From: an uncultured Gammaproteobacteria bacterium
Lineage (GTDB): Bacteria; Pseudomonadota; Gammaproteobacteria; GCA-001735895
Direction: 5' to 3'
Assembly: GCA_913061315.1 (NCBI GenBank)
Contig: CAJXUC010000019.1
Location: 1 to 56,859, forward strand
Length of the DNA: 56,859 bases
Below are positions 18,612 to 26,120 of the stretch, piece after piece. The position numbers and the translations under genes were made by a program. Below the pieces are notes generated by a model, which was not told the DNA's origin, ran no database searches, and worked only from the letters and a program-made list of their open reading frames with translations. Within the stretch, counting starts at the first letter, position 1. Every line of letters begins with the position of its first letter.

Positions 18612-19164
18612 TTAAATGGTTTTCCAAACGTTCTAATGATCGAGCTCAAAACTGAGAATAAAATTTATACTCCGCTAATATTTCGATTGAACTAATATAA
18701 CTTTCGTTCGAACTACTTGTCCAGTAATTTATCCTATATTCGAAATAAAATATGCCAAGTACACCGAGCTCCAAATAAATGATTGGTGATTAGAAATACG
18801 AAACCACATAATAAACTGACTGTTTAAAGAGCAATTGGTTACTCAATAAGCACTCTGGCCAAACTAAAATTATGCTTTAGCAAAACCAATTGAAAAGTCC
18901 CAAAAGAATATTCAATCGCATGAGACCAATAAAAATTTGTACCGAAGATTACTTTTTAAGCCCGTCTATATTGTTGTTAGTCCAAAAACGTACCTATTGC
19001 GTATGTATCGTTGAAGATTTTTTTATATCTCATCAAATAGCTTTAGAAATTTATTGGCATTTTCTTAAAGTGTCGCCTAAGAAACAAATTTGTTCTTGTT
19101 GTTATTTAAACTAATCTCTAACCAAGCAGAAAATAATTATCGCCACTCTTAAAAAGGAAACATT
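18612..19164. other. Intergenic region between divergent deoR operon and gpx
   Basis: No convincing gene is present in these roughly 550 AT-rich bases. The left half holds the TTCG-rich putative operator described separately. The right half ends with an AGGA ribosome-binding site for the glutathione peroxidase gene. A 74-codon open frame at 18890 has no ribosome-binding site and random-looking composition. Confidence 0.6.
18681..18746. promoter_or_regulatory. Putative DeoR/GlpR-type operator cluster
   Basis: TTTCGATTGAAC (18681-18692) and TTTCGTTCGAAC (18702-18713) match at 10 of 12 positions and are spaced exactly 21 bp, two DNA turns. ATATTCGAAAT (18736-18746) adds a near-palindromic third TTCGAA core. 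DeoR-family regulators such as GlpR bind repeated TTCG-containing sites. The cluster lies 70-135 bp before the deoR start, a suitable place for autorepression; binding is inference. Confidence 0.5.
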
Positions 19165-19710
19165 ATGAATAAATTCTTTCGTTTATTTTCTATTCCACTG
19201 TTACTCCTGAGTACAAACAGTTTTGCTAACTGTCCAGCTCTGCTCGATTTTGAATCTACTAAACTTCACTCGAGTACTAGCATTAATTTTTGTGATAATT
19301 TTAAAAGCAAAGTGTTGCTTGTGGTTAACACGGCAAGCCACTGCGGCTTCACACCACAATTCAAAGATCTAGAGGTTTTGTACAATAAGTATCGTGATCG
19401 AGGGTTAGAGATTGTTGGTTTTCCTTCAAACGACTTTAACCAGGAGGCCAGTAGTGAATCCAAGACTGCAGATGTTTGCTACATTAACTATGGTGTTACA
19501 TTCACCATGATGTCTCCAAGTTCCGTTCGAGGCGGTGCTGTTAATCCATTTTTTAAAAGATTGGCTGATAAAACTGGCAGTGCTCCAAGCTGGAATTTCA
19601 CTAAATACCTCGTTGACCGTGATGGCAGCACAGTTACGCATTATGCGTCGAACAAAAAACCGATCGGCAGCAGTCTCGAGCAAGATATCGTGTTATTACT
19701 CCAGCAGTAG
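19165..19710 (+). CDS. Secreted glutathione peroxidase (Cys type)
   Basis: The 181-residue protein has a signal peptide (MNKFFRLFSIPLLLLSTNSFA) and a glutathione/thioredoxin peroxidase domain. The active-site region NTASHCGFTPQ has Cys in place of selenocysteine; GFPSNDFNQ and WNFTKYLVDRDG supply the Gln and Trp of the catalytic triad. It reduces peroxides, probably in the periplasm. An AGGA ribosome-binding site precedes the ATG. It opens a plus-strand series with a DUF3429 gene and pterin genes, consistent with an oxidative or photo-oxidative stress role. Confidence 0.93.
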   Translation: MNKFFRLFSIPLLLLSTNSFANCPALLDFESTKLHSSTSINFCDNFKSKVLLVVNTASHCGFTPQFKDLEVLYNKYRDRGLEIVGFPSNDFNQEASSESKTADVCYINYGVTFTMMSPSSVRGGAVNPFFKRLADKTGSAPSWNFTKYLVDRDGSTVTHYASNKKPIGSSLEQDIVLLLQQ

Positions 19711-19719
19711 CCACAGACC

Positions 19720-20136
19720 GTGTCCGCACCTAGGGTTATGCGCCTATTGGGATATCTTGGTCTAATTCCATTTATTGTTCCGGCAGTTCTGGCTATATTT
19801 AACAGTGATTTATCTGGCACGGCTATCCAAGTGGCTGAAGCGTATTCATTTGGGATTATTTGCTTCTTAACGGGGAGCTGGTGGGGTATGTCATGTTCCA
19901 ACAATAACAGTGCTTTAATCCTTTTTAGTAACTTTTACTTTTTGGTTGCTCTTATTTTGCTACTTTTATTCCCCTTATGGTGGTCACTGGCATCATCATT
20001 GCTACTTATGAGTGTTTTTGCGTTAGAACAAAAAACCTCACTCTTTCCGTCATTACCCCATTTTTATCGACAAATGCGGGGTACTCTAACCATCTTGTCG
20101 AGTGCCTCTATGATGGTTATCCATATCGCTGGTTGA
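19720..20136 (+). CDS. DUF3429 family membrane protein
   Basis: The 138-residue protein has four hydrophobic segments separated by short loops (LLGYLGLIPFIVPAVLAIF; SFGIICFLTGSWWG; FYFLVALILLLLFPLWW; and a fourth segment near the C-terminus). I recognise the pattern, especially the GYLGLIPF start and SFLTGSWWG-like motif, as DUF3429. Function is unknown. The start is a GTG 10 bp after the peroxidase stop; an ATG at 19738 is an alternative. The tight spacing suggests an operon with the peroxidase gene. Confidence 0.78.
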   Translation: MSAPRVMRLLGYLGLIPFIVPAVLAIFNSDLSGTAIQVAEAYSFGIICFLTGSWWGMSCSNNNSALILFSNFYFLVALILLLLFPLWWSLASSLLLMSVFALEQKTSLFPSLPHFYRQMRGTLTILSSASMMVIHIAG

Positions 20137-20213
20137 ACCAATTAGTTAGTCAGAAAGTGATCCTTTTCGTTTTCTTATCCGTAAATATAATGTATCCCTT
20201 TTTTTGAGGCACC

Positions 20214-20618
20214 ATGAAATTAGCTACGAACATTCACCCAAAAGGCAAAATTTTAAAAGTCAGTGAAGCCAGCATTAGTATCTGTAATCTCCGGTTAAGA
20301 ACTTATATAGGTTTTAACCCGGAAGAAAAAGCAAAGCAGCAGGATGTTGTTATCAATGTAGAAATTCGTTATCGCGCCGACTTAGCTTTTGATAGTGACA
20401 ATGAGGATGACGCTTTAAATTATAAAACAATCACAAAAAGCATGATTAATCATATCGAGCATGGTCGTTTTCATCTCCTTGAGAAGCTGGCTGCCGATCT
20501 CCTCGCCATTGCGACGGAATCGACCCTCGTGAGTTTTGCAGAAGTTAGAGTCGACAAGCCTTATGCTCTGCGCTTCGCAGATTCTGTATCCGTTACCTTG
20601 AGTGCCAGCCGTGACTGA
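20214..20618 (+). CDS. folX: Dihydroneopterin triphosphate epimerase/aldolase family protein (FolX-like)
   Basis: The 134-residue protein has the FolB/FolX fold: ISICNLRLRTYIGFNPEEKA at the start, QDVVINVEI, DDALNYKTITKSMINHIE, and HLLEKLAADL with the conserved Glu. FolX epimerises dihydroneopterin triphosphate to the monapterin form. The link to folM, overlapping by 17 bp, favours FolX over the folate-pathway aldolase FolB, but sequence alone does not exclude FolB. A GAGG ribosome-binding site precedes the ATG. Confidence 0.82.
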   Translation: MKLATNIHPKGKILKVSEASISICNLRLRTYIGFNPEEKAKQQDVVINVEIRYRADLAFDSDNEDDALNYKTITKSMINHIEHGRFHLLEKLAADLLAIATESTLVSFAEVRVDKPYALRFADSVSVTLSASRD

Positions 20619-21363
20619 CTCATTGCTATCAAACAAAAACGCTGACCCAGTCATAATAACCGGTGGCGCCCAGCGGCTCGGCTTGGCAACAGCTATCGAA
20701 CTTCAGAAAAATGGTTATCAGGTCGTTATTACCTACCGAAACCATCGACCTATATTAGACGAACTTGAGGCTAGTGGTATCGTGACTATTCACGCAAACT
20801 TTGGAGATGAGCAAGGCATTAGTCGCCTTACCACAAAGTTATGTTCTCAATTTGATTCTTTACGTGCCATTATTCACAATGCATCTGAGTGGCTTCCAGA
20901 AAGCCCCTATCAAACAGATGAATCAGTCATGCAATGTATGATGAATACACATGTTATGGCACCCTACCTGATCAATCAAGCCTGCGGTGATATGCTGGTT
21001 CGCCACGGTAAAAAAAATGGTCACGCTGACATTATCCACATGAGCGACTATGTGGCTGCGAACGGCAGTAAAAAACATATTGCTTATGCGGCCAGCAAAG
21101 CAGCCCTAGATAACCTGACACTTTCTTATGCGAGCAAATTAGCGCCATGGGTCAAAGTGAACAGTATCGCACCCGCGTTGCTAATGTTTAACGAAGACGA
21201 CGATGAAAAATACCGAGAAAAGGCTAAGAAAAAATCATTACTGGGCAATGTTCCTGGGGTATCTGAGGGCGTAAACACTATTCAGTACTTACTTCAAAGC
21301 CAATACCTGACTGGAAAGATAATCGCACTCGATGGTGGTCGCCACTTAGCCCGTGCAAGCTGA
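20602..21363 (+). CDS. folM: Dihydromonapterin reductase, short-chain dehydrogenase (FolM-like)
   Basis: The protein of about 250 residues is a short-chain dehydrogenase with an N-terminal nucleotide-binding motif of pteridine-reductase type (VIITGGAQRLGLATA), NNAS-like IIHNASEW, the catalytic YAASK, and the C-terminal ALDGGRHL. FolM reduces dihydromonapterin to tetrahydromonapterin with NADPH. No ATG is available: the start is a GTG at 20602 or 20611, both inside the end of folX, implying translational coupling. Its place between folX and folE supports the assignment. Confidence 0.87.
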   Translation: MPAVTDSLLSNKNADPVIITGGAQRLGLATAIELQKNGYQVVITYRNHRPILDELEASGIVTIHANFGDEQGISRLTTKLCSQFDSLRAIIHNASEWLPESPYQTDESVMQCMMNTHVMAPYLINQACGDMLVRHGKKNGHADIIHMSDYVAANGSKKHIAYAASKAALDNLTLSYASKLAPWVKVNSIAPALLMFNEDDDEKYREKAKKKSLLGNVPGVSEGVNTIQYLLQSQYLTGKIIALDGGRHLARAS

Positions 21364-21404
21364 GCTATAACCATTTTAAAAATTCCAATGAATAGGACTA
21401 AAAT

Positions 21405-22085
21405 ATGAACCAAAACCATGCTTATGCAGAAATAGGAATTACATCGCCCTATTCTAAAGAGGCGGACCTAGTTCGTAATGCATTAATTGAACACGGCCTT
21501 GAAACACCATTAATAGCTAACAACCTTGATCGTGATACAAAATATCAACGTATCAAACAGTCTTTTGCGGACATTACTACGACGCTTGGGCTCGACCTAA
21601 CAGACGACAGCCTTTGTGAGACACCCCACCGAATTGCGAAAATGTACGTGGATGAAATCTTTTCTGGGTTGGATTACTCTAATTTTCCTAAGATCAGTGT
21701 CATCAACAACAAAATGGGCGTTGACGAAATGGTCAAGATCAGTGACATCAGCCTGACGAGCACTTGTGAACATCATTTTGTCACAATTGATGGAACGGCA
21801 CGGGTAGCTTATATCCCTGGTGACAAACTCATAGGGCTTTCAAAGATCAATAGAATTGTGCGTTTCTTTGCACAACGGCCTCAGGTGCAAGAACGCTTAA
21901 CACGGCAGATTTTAGTTGCGCTTCAAACACTATTGCAAACTGATGATGTCGCAATCAGTATTGATGCAACTCATTATTGTGTCAAATCACGGGGCGTTAT
22001 GGATGCCAATTCACATACCCAAACCACAGCTTTAGGCGGCTTGTTTAAAGACCGGCATGAAACTAGAGCTGAGTTTCTGAGCTAA
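21405..22085 (+). CDS. folE: GTP cyclohydrolase I (FolE)
   Basis: The 226-residue protein closely follows E. coli FolE as I recall it, including [20 protein letters not shown], the zinc and active-site segment [35 protein letters not shown] and THYCVKSRG. It converts GTP to dihydroneopterin triphosphate, the precursor of folates and of monapterin. A ribosome-binding site (AGGA) precedes the ATG, and ubiG follows after 3 bp. With folX and folM it completes a GTP-to-tetrahydromonapterin route. Confidence 0.96.
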   Translation: MNQNHAYAEIGITSPYSKEADLVRNALIEHGLETPLIANNLDRDTKYQRIKQSFADITTTLGLDLTDDSLCETPHRIAKMYVDEIFSGLDYSNFPKISVINNKMGVDEMVKISDISLTSTCEHHFVTIDGTARVAYIPGDKLIGLSKINRIVRFFAQRPQVQERLTRQILVALQTLLQTDDVAISIDATHYCVKSRGVMDANSHTQTTALGGLFKDRHETRAEFLS

Positions 22086-22088
22086 CAA

Positions 22089-22838
22089 ATGCCTCATCCT
22101 TCAACATTAGACCCCAATGAATTTTCGTACTATGACAAGCTGGCTGCGCAGTGGTGGGATGAGAGTGGCAAATTCTGGCCATTGCATCGATTAAATCGAG
22201 TCCGCGAAGCTTATCTTAAACAACAGATTTGCCATCACTTTGATCGAGATTCAACCCTTCCTAACCCCTTACAAGGCTTGTCAATCATAGACATTGGATG
22301 TGGTGGTGGCATTTTATCTGAGTCAATGGCCAAGCTAGGTGCAACTGTAACAGGCATTGATGTCGTACCTAAAAGTTTACAGGTGGCAAGACAGCATAGC
22401 CAAAGTCAACAAATCGAAATTAAATATATTGATTGTTCAGCCGAAGAAATGGTTCTGTCTAAACAACAGTATGACGTGGTGCTAAACATGGAGGTTGTTG
22501 AACACGTTATTGAGCTGCCTACTTTCATTCGCAGCTGTTCTCAACTTTTAAAGGAAGACGGAATTACTTTCATTGCTACCATCAATCGTAACCCTCTATC
22601 CTGGTTGATTGCAATTATAGGGGCTGAGTATGTGTTGGGCTGGTTACCACGAGGCACTCACCAGTGGTCGAAATTTGTTAAACCATCCGAACTTGCTAAA
22701 TTGCTTTTAGATAATACGCTCGCAGTAACCGTTGAGAGTGGTGTTCGAATCAATCCTTTTAACAAACATTTCTCCTTATCAAATAATCTCAACGTTAATT
22801 ACATGATTGCAGCATCCGCTGTAAAAACTCAAAAATAA
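22089..22838 (+). CDS. ubiG: Ubiquinone O-methyltransferase (UbiG)
   Basis: The 249-residue protein has UbiG marks: YDKLAAQWWDESGKFWPLH, class I SAM-binding motif IIDIGCGGGILSESMAKLG, NMEVVEHV, and the late segment VLGWLPRGTHQWSKFV. It performs the two O-methylations of ubiquinone synthesis at the inner membrane. It starts 3 bp after folE, so it belongs to the pterin operon, an unusual partner for an otherwise housekeeping gene. Confidence 0.94.
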   Translation: MPHPSTLDPNEFSYYDKLAAQWWDESGKFWPLHRLNRVREAYLKQQICHHFDRDSTLPNPLQGLSIIDIGCGGGILSESMAKLGATVTGIDVVPKSLQVARQHSQSQQIEIKYIDCSAEEMVLSKQQYDVVLNMEVVEHVIELPTFIRSCSQLLKEDGITFIATINRNPLSWLIAIIGAEYVLGWLPRGTHQWSKFVKPSELAKLLLDNTLAVTVESGVRINPFNKHFSLSNNLNVNYMIAASAVKTQK

Positions 22839-22925
22839 AATTACTTTTGAAGCTGTTTTTTGTGATCTTTTAGAACCATTTATACGTATTAATAAGTATA
22901 TTAAAATGATATTTCTAAAAAGACT

Positions 22926-23411
22926 TTGAACATTTTCTTACTTGATTACGACATCGAACGTTGCGCCGAATATCATTGTGATCAACATGTTGTGAAAATG
23001 ATTCGAGAAAACGTACAAATGCTATGTACTGTTTTAAATAAAATGGGCCTTAAAACGCCTTACAAATCTACTCATAAAAATCATCCTTGCATATTGTGGA
23101 TTGCCGATTCATTCGATAATTTTTTATGGTTAAAAGATCTTACATTATTGCTCAACGATGAGTATTTATATCGGTTTGATAAACAGACAAATCATCATTC
23201 TATTGAGATACTTCATTCGATTTCAAAATATCGTTACGCTCACCACGGCTTAACCCCCTTTCCACAGACAATGCCTTTAGAATACAAAGTGCCTGGTAAT
23301 GCAGTGGCTGCCTATCGTCAATTTTATATTGCCAAAAAGCAGAGCTTTGCACGTTGGACTTTACGAGACAAACCTGATTGGTTTGTCAATTTAGAGTCAG
23401 AGACCCCCTGA
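22926..23411 (+). CDS. Conserved protein of unknown function, TTG start
   Basis: The 161-residue protein begins at a TTG at 22926; no ATG or GTG fits. The N-terminus NIFLLDYDIERCAEYHCDQH, then HVVKMIRENVQML, THKNHPCILWIADS and TPFPQTMPLEYK form a motif set I recall from an uncharacterised family seen in phages and bacteria, with conserved Cys and His. No function can be assigned. It has no signal peptide or membrane segment. It sits between ubiG and the HiPIP gene, 87 bp after ubiG. Confidence 0.75.
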   Translation: MNIFLLDYDIERCAEYHCDQHVVKMIRENVQMLCTVLNKMGLKTPYKSTHKNHPCILWIADSFDNFLWLKDLTLLLNDEYLYRFDKQTNHHSIEILHSISKYRYAHHGLTPFPQTMPLEYKVPGNAVAAYRQFYIAKKQSFARWTLRDKPDWFVNLESETP

Positions 23412-23480
23412 CCTATTTATAACCTAATTAAATTTCAAGAAACCCTTTTATCAATCTAACCGATACCAACGAGGTATACC

Positions 23481-23774
23481 ATGAAGCAAGTAATAACCCG
23501 TAGAAAATTATTAAAAACAATCGCTTTAGTTGGAGTTTGTCCATCTATAACCATTGGTAGTATGAAAGCCTTTGCCAGTCTCCCAAAACTTGATCCTGAA
23601 AACGCTCAAGCAAAAGCACTTCAATACATCCACCAATCGGCAATAGCTGAAAAGAACTGTGGTAACTGCCGCCTCTATACTGGCGATGCAAGCCAAGATT
23701 GGGGACCCTGCGCTATCTTCCCCGGTAAAGACGTTGCTACCGCTGGGTGGTGTAAGGCATGGGTGGCTAAATGA
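23481..23774 (+). CDS. High-potential iron-sulfur protein (HiPIP), Tat-exported
   Basis: The 97-residue protein has a twin-arginine signal (TRRKLLKTIALVG) and a short mature domain with four Cys in HiPIP spacing: CGNC, then GPCAIFPGK, then GWCKAWV. These bind a [4Fe-4S] cluster cycling between the +2 and +3 states. HiPIPs are periplasmic electron carriers to oxidases or photosynthetic reaction centres. A GAGG ribosome-binding site precedes the ATG. A dedicated redox partner is not visible in the window. Confidence 0.92.
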   Translation: MKQVITRRKLLKTIALVGVCPSITIGSMKAFASLPKLDPENAQAKALQYIHQSAIAEKNCGNCRLYTGDASQDWGPCAIFPGKDVATAGWCKAWVAK

Positions 23775-23837
23775 TAGCACTCACTTGATAAACTATTCGA
23801 TATAGTTTAATCACACCTAAGCCCGGTAGGCTCTTTG

Positions 23838-23866
23838 ATAGATCCTATTGGGTCTATTATATTTTT
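23838..23866 (+). terminator. Rho-independent terminator after HiPIP gene
   Basis: ATAGATCC (23838-23845) pairs with GGGTCTAT (23850-23857), 8 bp with one G-U, across a 4-base loop and is followed by TATATTTTTG. It ends the plus-strand run before the lipocalin gene. Confidence 0.7.
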
Positions 23867-23903
23867 GCTTCAATCGAAAGCCAAATAATTACCCAATAAC
23901 ACT

Positions 23904-24500
23904 ATGCATTGCACCTTCTTTTTTAACTCAATCATAAATCAGTCTAACGAATCGTGTAAAGATGTTGCCACTAAAATAATGTTCAGTATTCTTGCCTGCT
24001 TCATTCTCAGTGGATGCCTTGGTATGCCAAAGAGTGTTAGCCCAGTAAAAGATTTTGAACTTGATCGGTATTTAGGAAAATGGTATGAAGTCGCACGGCT
24101 CAATCATTCTTTCGAAGAAGGACTTCAAAATGTAACTGCTGAATATTCACTCCAAAAAGATGGTGGTGTGAGTGTTGTCAATCGAGGCTTCTCGACAGTG
24201 GAAAAAAAATGGAGCGAAGCAACTGGGAAAGCTTTTTTTGTTAAAAGTACAGATGAAGGATATTTGAAGGTTTCTTTTTTTGGCCCATTTTATGGTTCTT
24301 ATGTCATATTCGAGCTCGACAAAGAACATTATCAGTATGCTTTTGTTTCTGGACCAGACTTGAATTATTTATGGCTTTTATCAAGAACTCCAAATGTGTC
24401 CGCTGAACTCAAAGAAAATTTTATCAAACAGGCAAAAAGTCTTGGGTTTGATACCGATACGTTAATCATGGTAGGCCATAAACTGCCTACTGGATTTTAA
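23904..24500 (+). CDS. Outer-membrane lipocalin lipoprotein (Blc-like)
   Basis: The protein has a hydrophobic signal ending in the lipobox LSGC (Cys 38 in the 198-residue form), so it is probably a lipoprotein. The lipocalin signature DRYLGKWYEVARL follows, then GKAFFVKSTDEGYLKVSFF and FYGSYVIFELD, as in Blc. Bacterial lipocalins bind lysophospholipids or fatty acids at the outer membrane, often under envelope or light stress. The start is uncertain: an ATG at 23979 would leave a short signal without basic residues, and neither ATG has a clear ribosome-binding site. Confidence 0.9.
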   Translation: MHCTFFFNSIINQSNESCKDVATKIMFSILACFILSGCLGMPKSVSPVKDFELDRYLGKWYEVARLNHSFEEGLQNVTAEYSLQKDGGVSVVNRGFSTVEKKWSEATGKAFFVKSTDEGYLKVSFFGPFYGSYVIFELDKEHYQYAFVSGPDLNYLWLLSRTPNVSAELKENFIKQAKSLGFDTDTLIMVGHKLPTGF

Positions 24501-24672
24501 CGATTCATGACGCGTCCCTTATTATTTCCTTCTAGAAAATATTATTTTTCTTACTGCTTGAAGTAGTGATGAATTAGAAAAAAATATAGAAGCCCAATAA
24601 ATATAGCCTTAAAGTATTCTCGTAATCGAGTGTCATAAACCTAAACTTAAAACCATAAGTGAATTCATAACG

Positions 24673-25104
24673 CTAAAACTGACTATCAAGCAGTACGTTT
24701 ACTTCTGTCTGTACGATACCGTCAATCAACCTTATCTCACCCATGATTAAATTTAACAATGATAATAATTGAGACCGTATATCAGCTATAACATCCCAAT
24801 GCCCCGTCGTGTGATGAACCACTATCACCTCTGGGTAATCACGTAATCGTTTAATTACTGAAGGTTCACTTTTAGCCTCGATCGCAATATTCATAAACAA
24901 TCTGACAGGGTGATTCTTTTCATCAGGGCTGAGTTTTACCGTATACCCTAGAATTACACCATCATGTTCAAGTTTATTGATTCGATTTTGAACTGTGGCA
25001 CGTGACACTCCAAGTGACCTGGCTAGGCTGACCACAGGCATGCGAGCATTAGAGCGTAATAAAGCCATTAAATTGAGATCTTTATCATCTAACTTTCCGA
25101 TCAT
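24673..25104 (-). CDS. Lrp/AsnC-family transcriptional regulator
   Basis: From the ATG at 25104 the protein has 143 residues. It holds an N-terminal helix-turn-helix (LDDKDLNLMALLRSNARMPV and SRATVQNRINKLEHDGVI) and a C-terminal RAM domain sensing amino acids (YPEVIVVHHTTGHWDVIADI). An upstream ATG at 25152 would add 16 residues unlike the family. It is divergent from a decayed ornithine cyclodeaminase gene starting 140 bp away, a classic regulator-target layout, so it may once have responded to ornithine, arginine or proline. Confidence 0.9.
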   Translation of the reverse strand: MIGKLDDKDLNLMALLRSNARMPVVSLARSLGVSRATVQNRINKLEHDGVILGYTVKLSPDEKNHPVRLFMNIAIEAKSEPSVIKRLRDYPEVIVVHHTTGHWDVIADIRSQLLSLLNLIMGEIRLIDGIVQTEVNVLLDSQF

Positions 25105-25246
25105 TTCTAAAATCACAATAAATCTATCATTTTGCAAAAAAAAATTACACATTATTATGAAATTGATACTTATTGATACCTATTTATTGACTCATCACCC
25201 CGTTAAAATTTCACCTTATTAAAAATCAAAACTAAAGATTTAATCA

Positions 25247-26068
25247 ATGACTCTATTCGTCGATGTACCCACTTTGGGTTAATTAATAAGAAATGTTGGA
25301 ATAACAGAATTTATCAAGGGTCTTCTTCAGTGTTTAGAGAATGACTTTTCATGCTGGGAAAATTTTAATAAATCATTACGAGTGGCTGCTCACAGTAATG
25401 AAGGTGTTATGGAGTAAATGCCCATTGCGAATCAAAAAAACTTTCGTTTCAAATATGTCAGTGGTGCCCAAAGTGAATTTCAAGCCATTGCCTTTCACAC
25501 CCTCATTGGTATTGACCAGTTAAGAATCTTTGATCTTGATAAAACGGCAATGGTTAAAATTGAACAGCATTTGAGTCTTTTCCCAAACGTCTATGTAGCA
25601 AAGCGGAAACTGCCCATGACTGCATTCTTGGCGTCGACATTGTGACTACTGTTACTGCGGATAAGACATGGGCAACTATTTTAACTGAAGACATGATTGA
25701 GCCGGGAATGCATATCAATGCTATTGGTGGGGATTGTCCCGGCAAAACTGAATTAGATATTAACGTGCTTAAGGTAGGGAAAATTTTCGTAGAACACGAA
25801 CCTCAAAGCCGTACAGAAGGTAACATTCAACAGCCACCGTTAAACATCGGGTCTATCCTCTATGGCGCGTCATTGCCGGATTGGATGTTGGCCGAGAGTC
25901 TACTCAACAAATCACTTTTTTTATTCAGTAGATTTTGCTGTTGAAGACTTTTCAACATTACGGTATGAATTGTCTCTCGCGATTCAATATAATCTTGGCA
26001 ATACAATCTCATTAGTGCCACAGCTTGAAAACCCCAAAGATTTATTCAAACTAGCGTTGAGATCTTAA
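25247..26068 (+). pseudogene. Ornithine cyclodeaminase pseudogene (multiple lesions)
   Basis: Joining frames reconstructs an ornithine cyclodeaminase/mu-crystallin protein. It starts MTLFVDVPTLG at 25247 and hits a TAA at 25280-25282. It continues LIRNVGITEFIKGLLQ and AAHSNEGVME, then a second TAA at 25415-25417, then MPIANQKNFRFKYV. Here the NGHP-containing stretch of about 65 residues expected in the family is missing and the sequence jumps to GAQSEFQAIAFH. A frameshift near 25590 leads to VDIVTTVTADK, GMHINAIGGDCPGKTEL and EPQSRTEGNIQQ. A second near 25855 gives LWRVIAGLDVGRESTQQ. A third at the T-run near 25920 gives VDFAVEDFSTLRY and ISLVPQLENPKDLF. Two stops, one deletion and three frameshifts make it clearly non-functional. 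The intact enzyme turns ornithine into proline. Confidence 0.92.
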
Positions 26069-26120
26069 ACTAAGGTCAACATACTTTTTTAACTGAGCAC
26101 TATCAATCAGCCGTGCGTTT

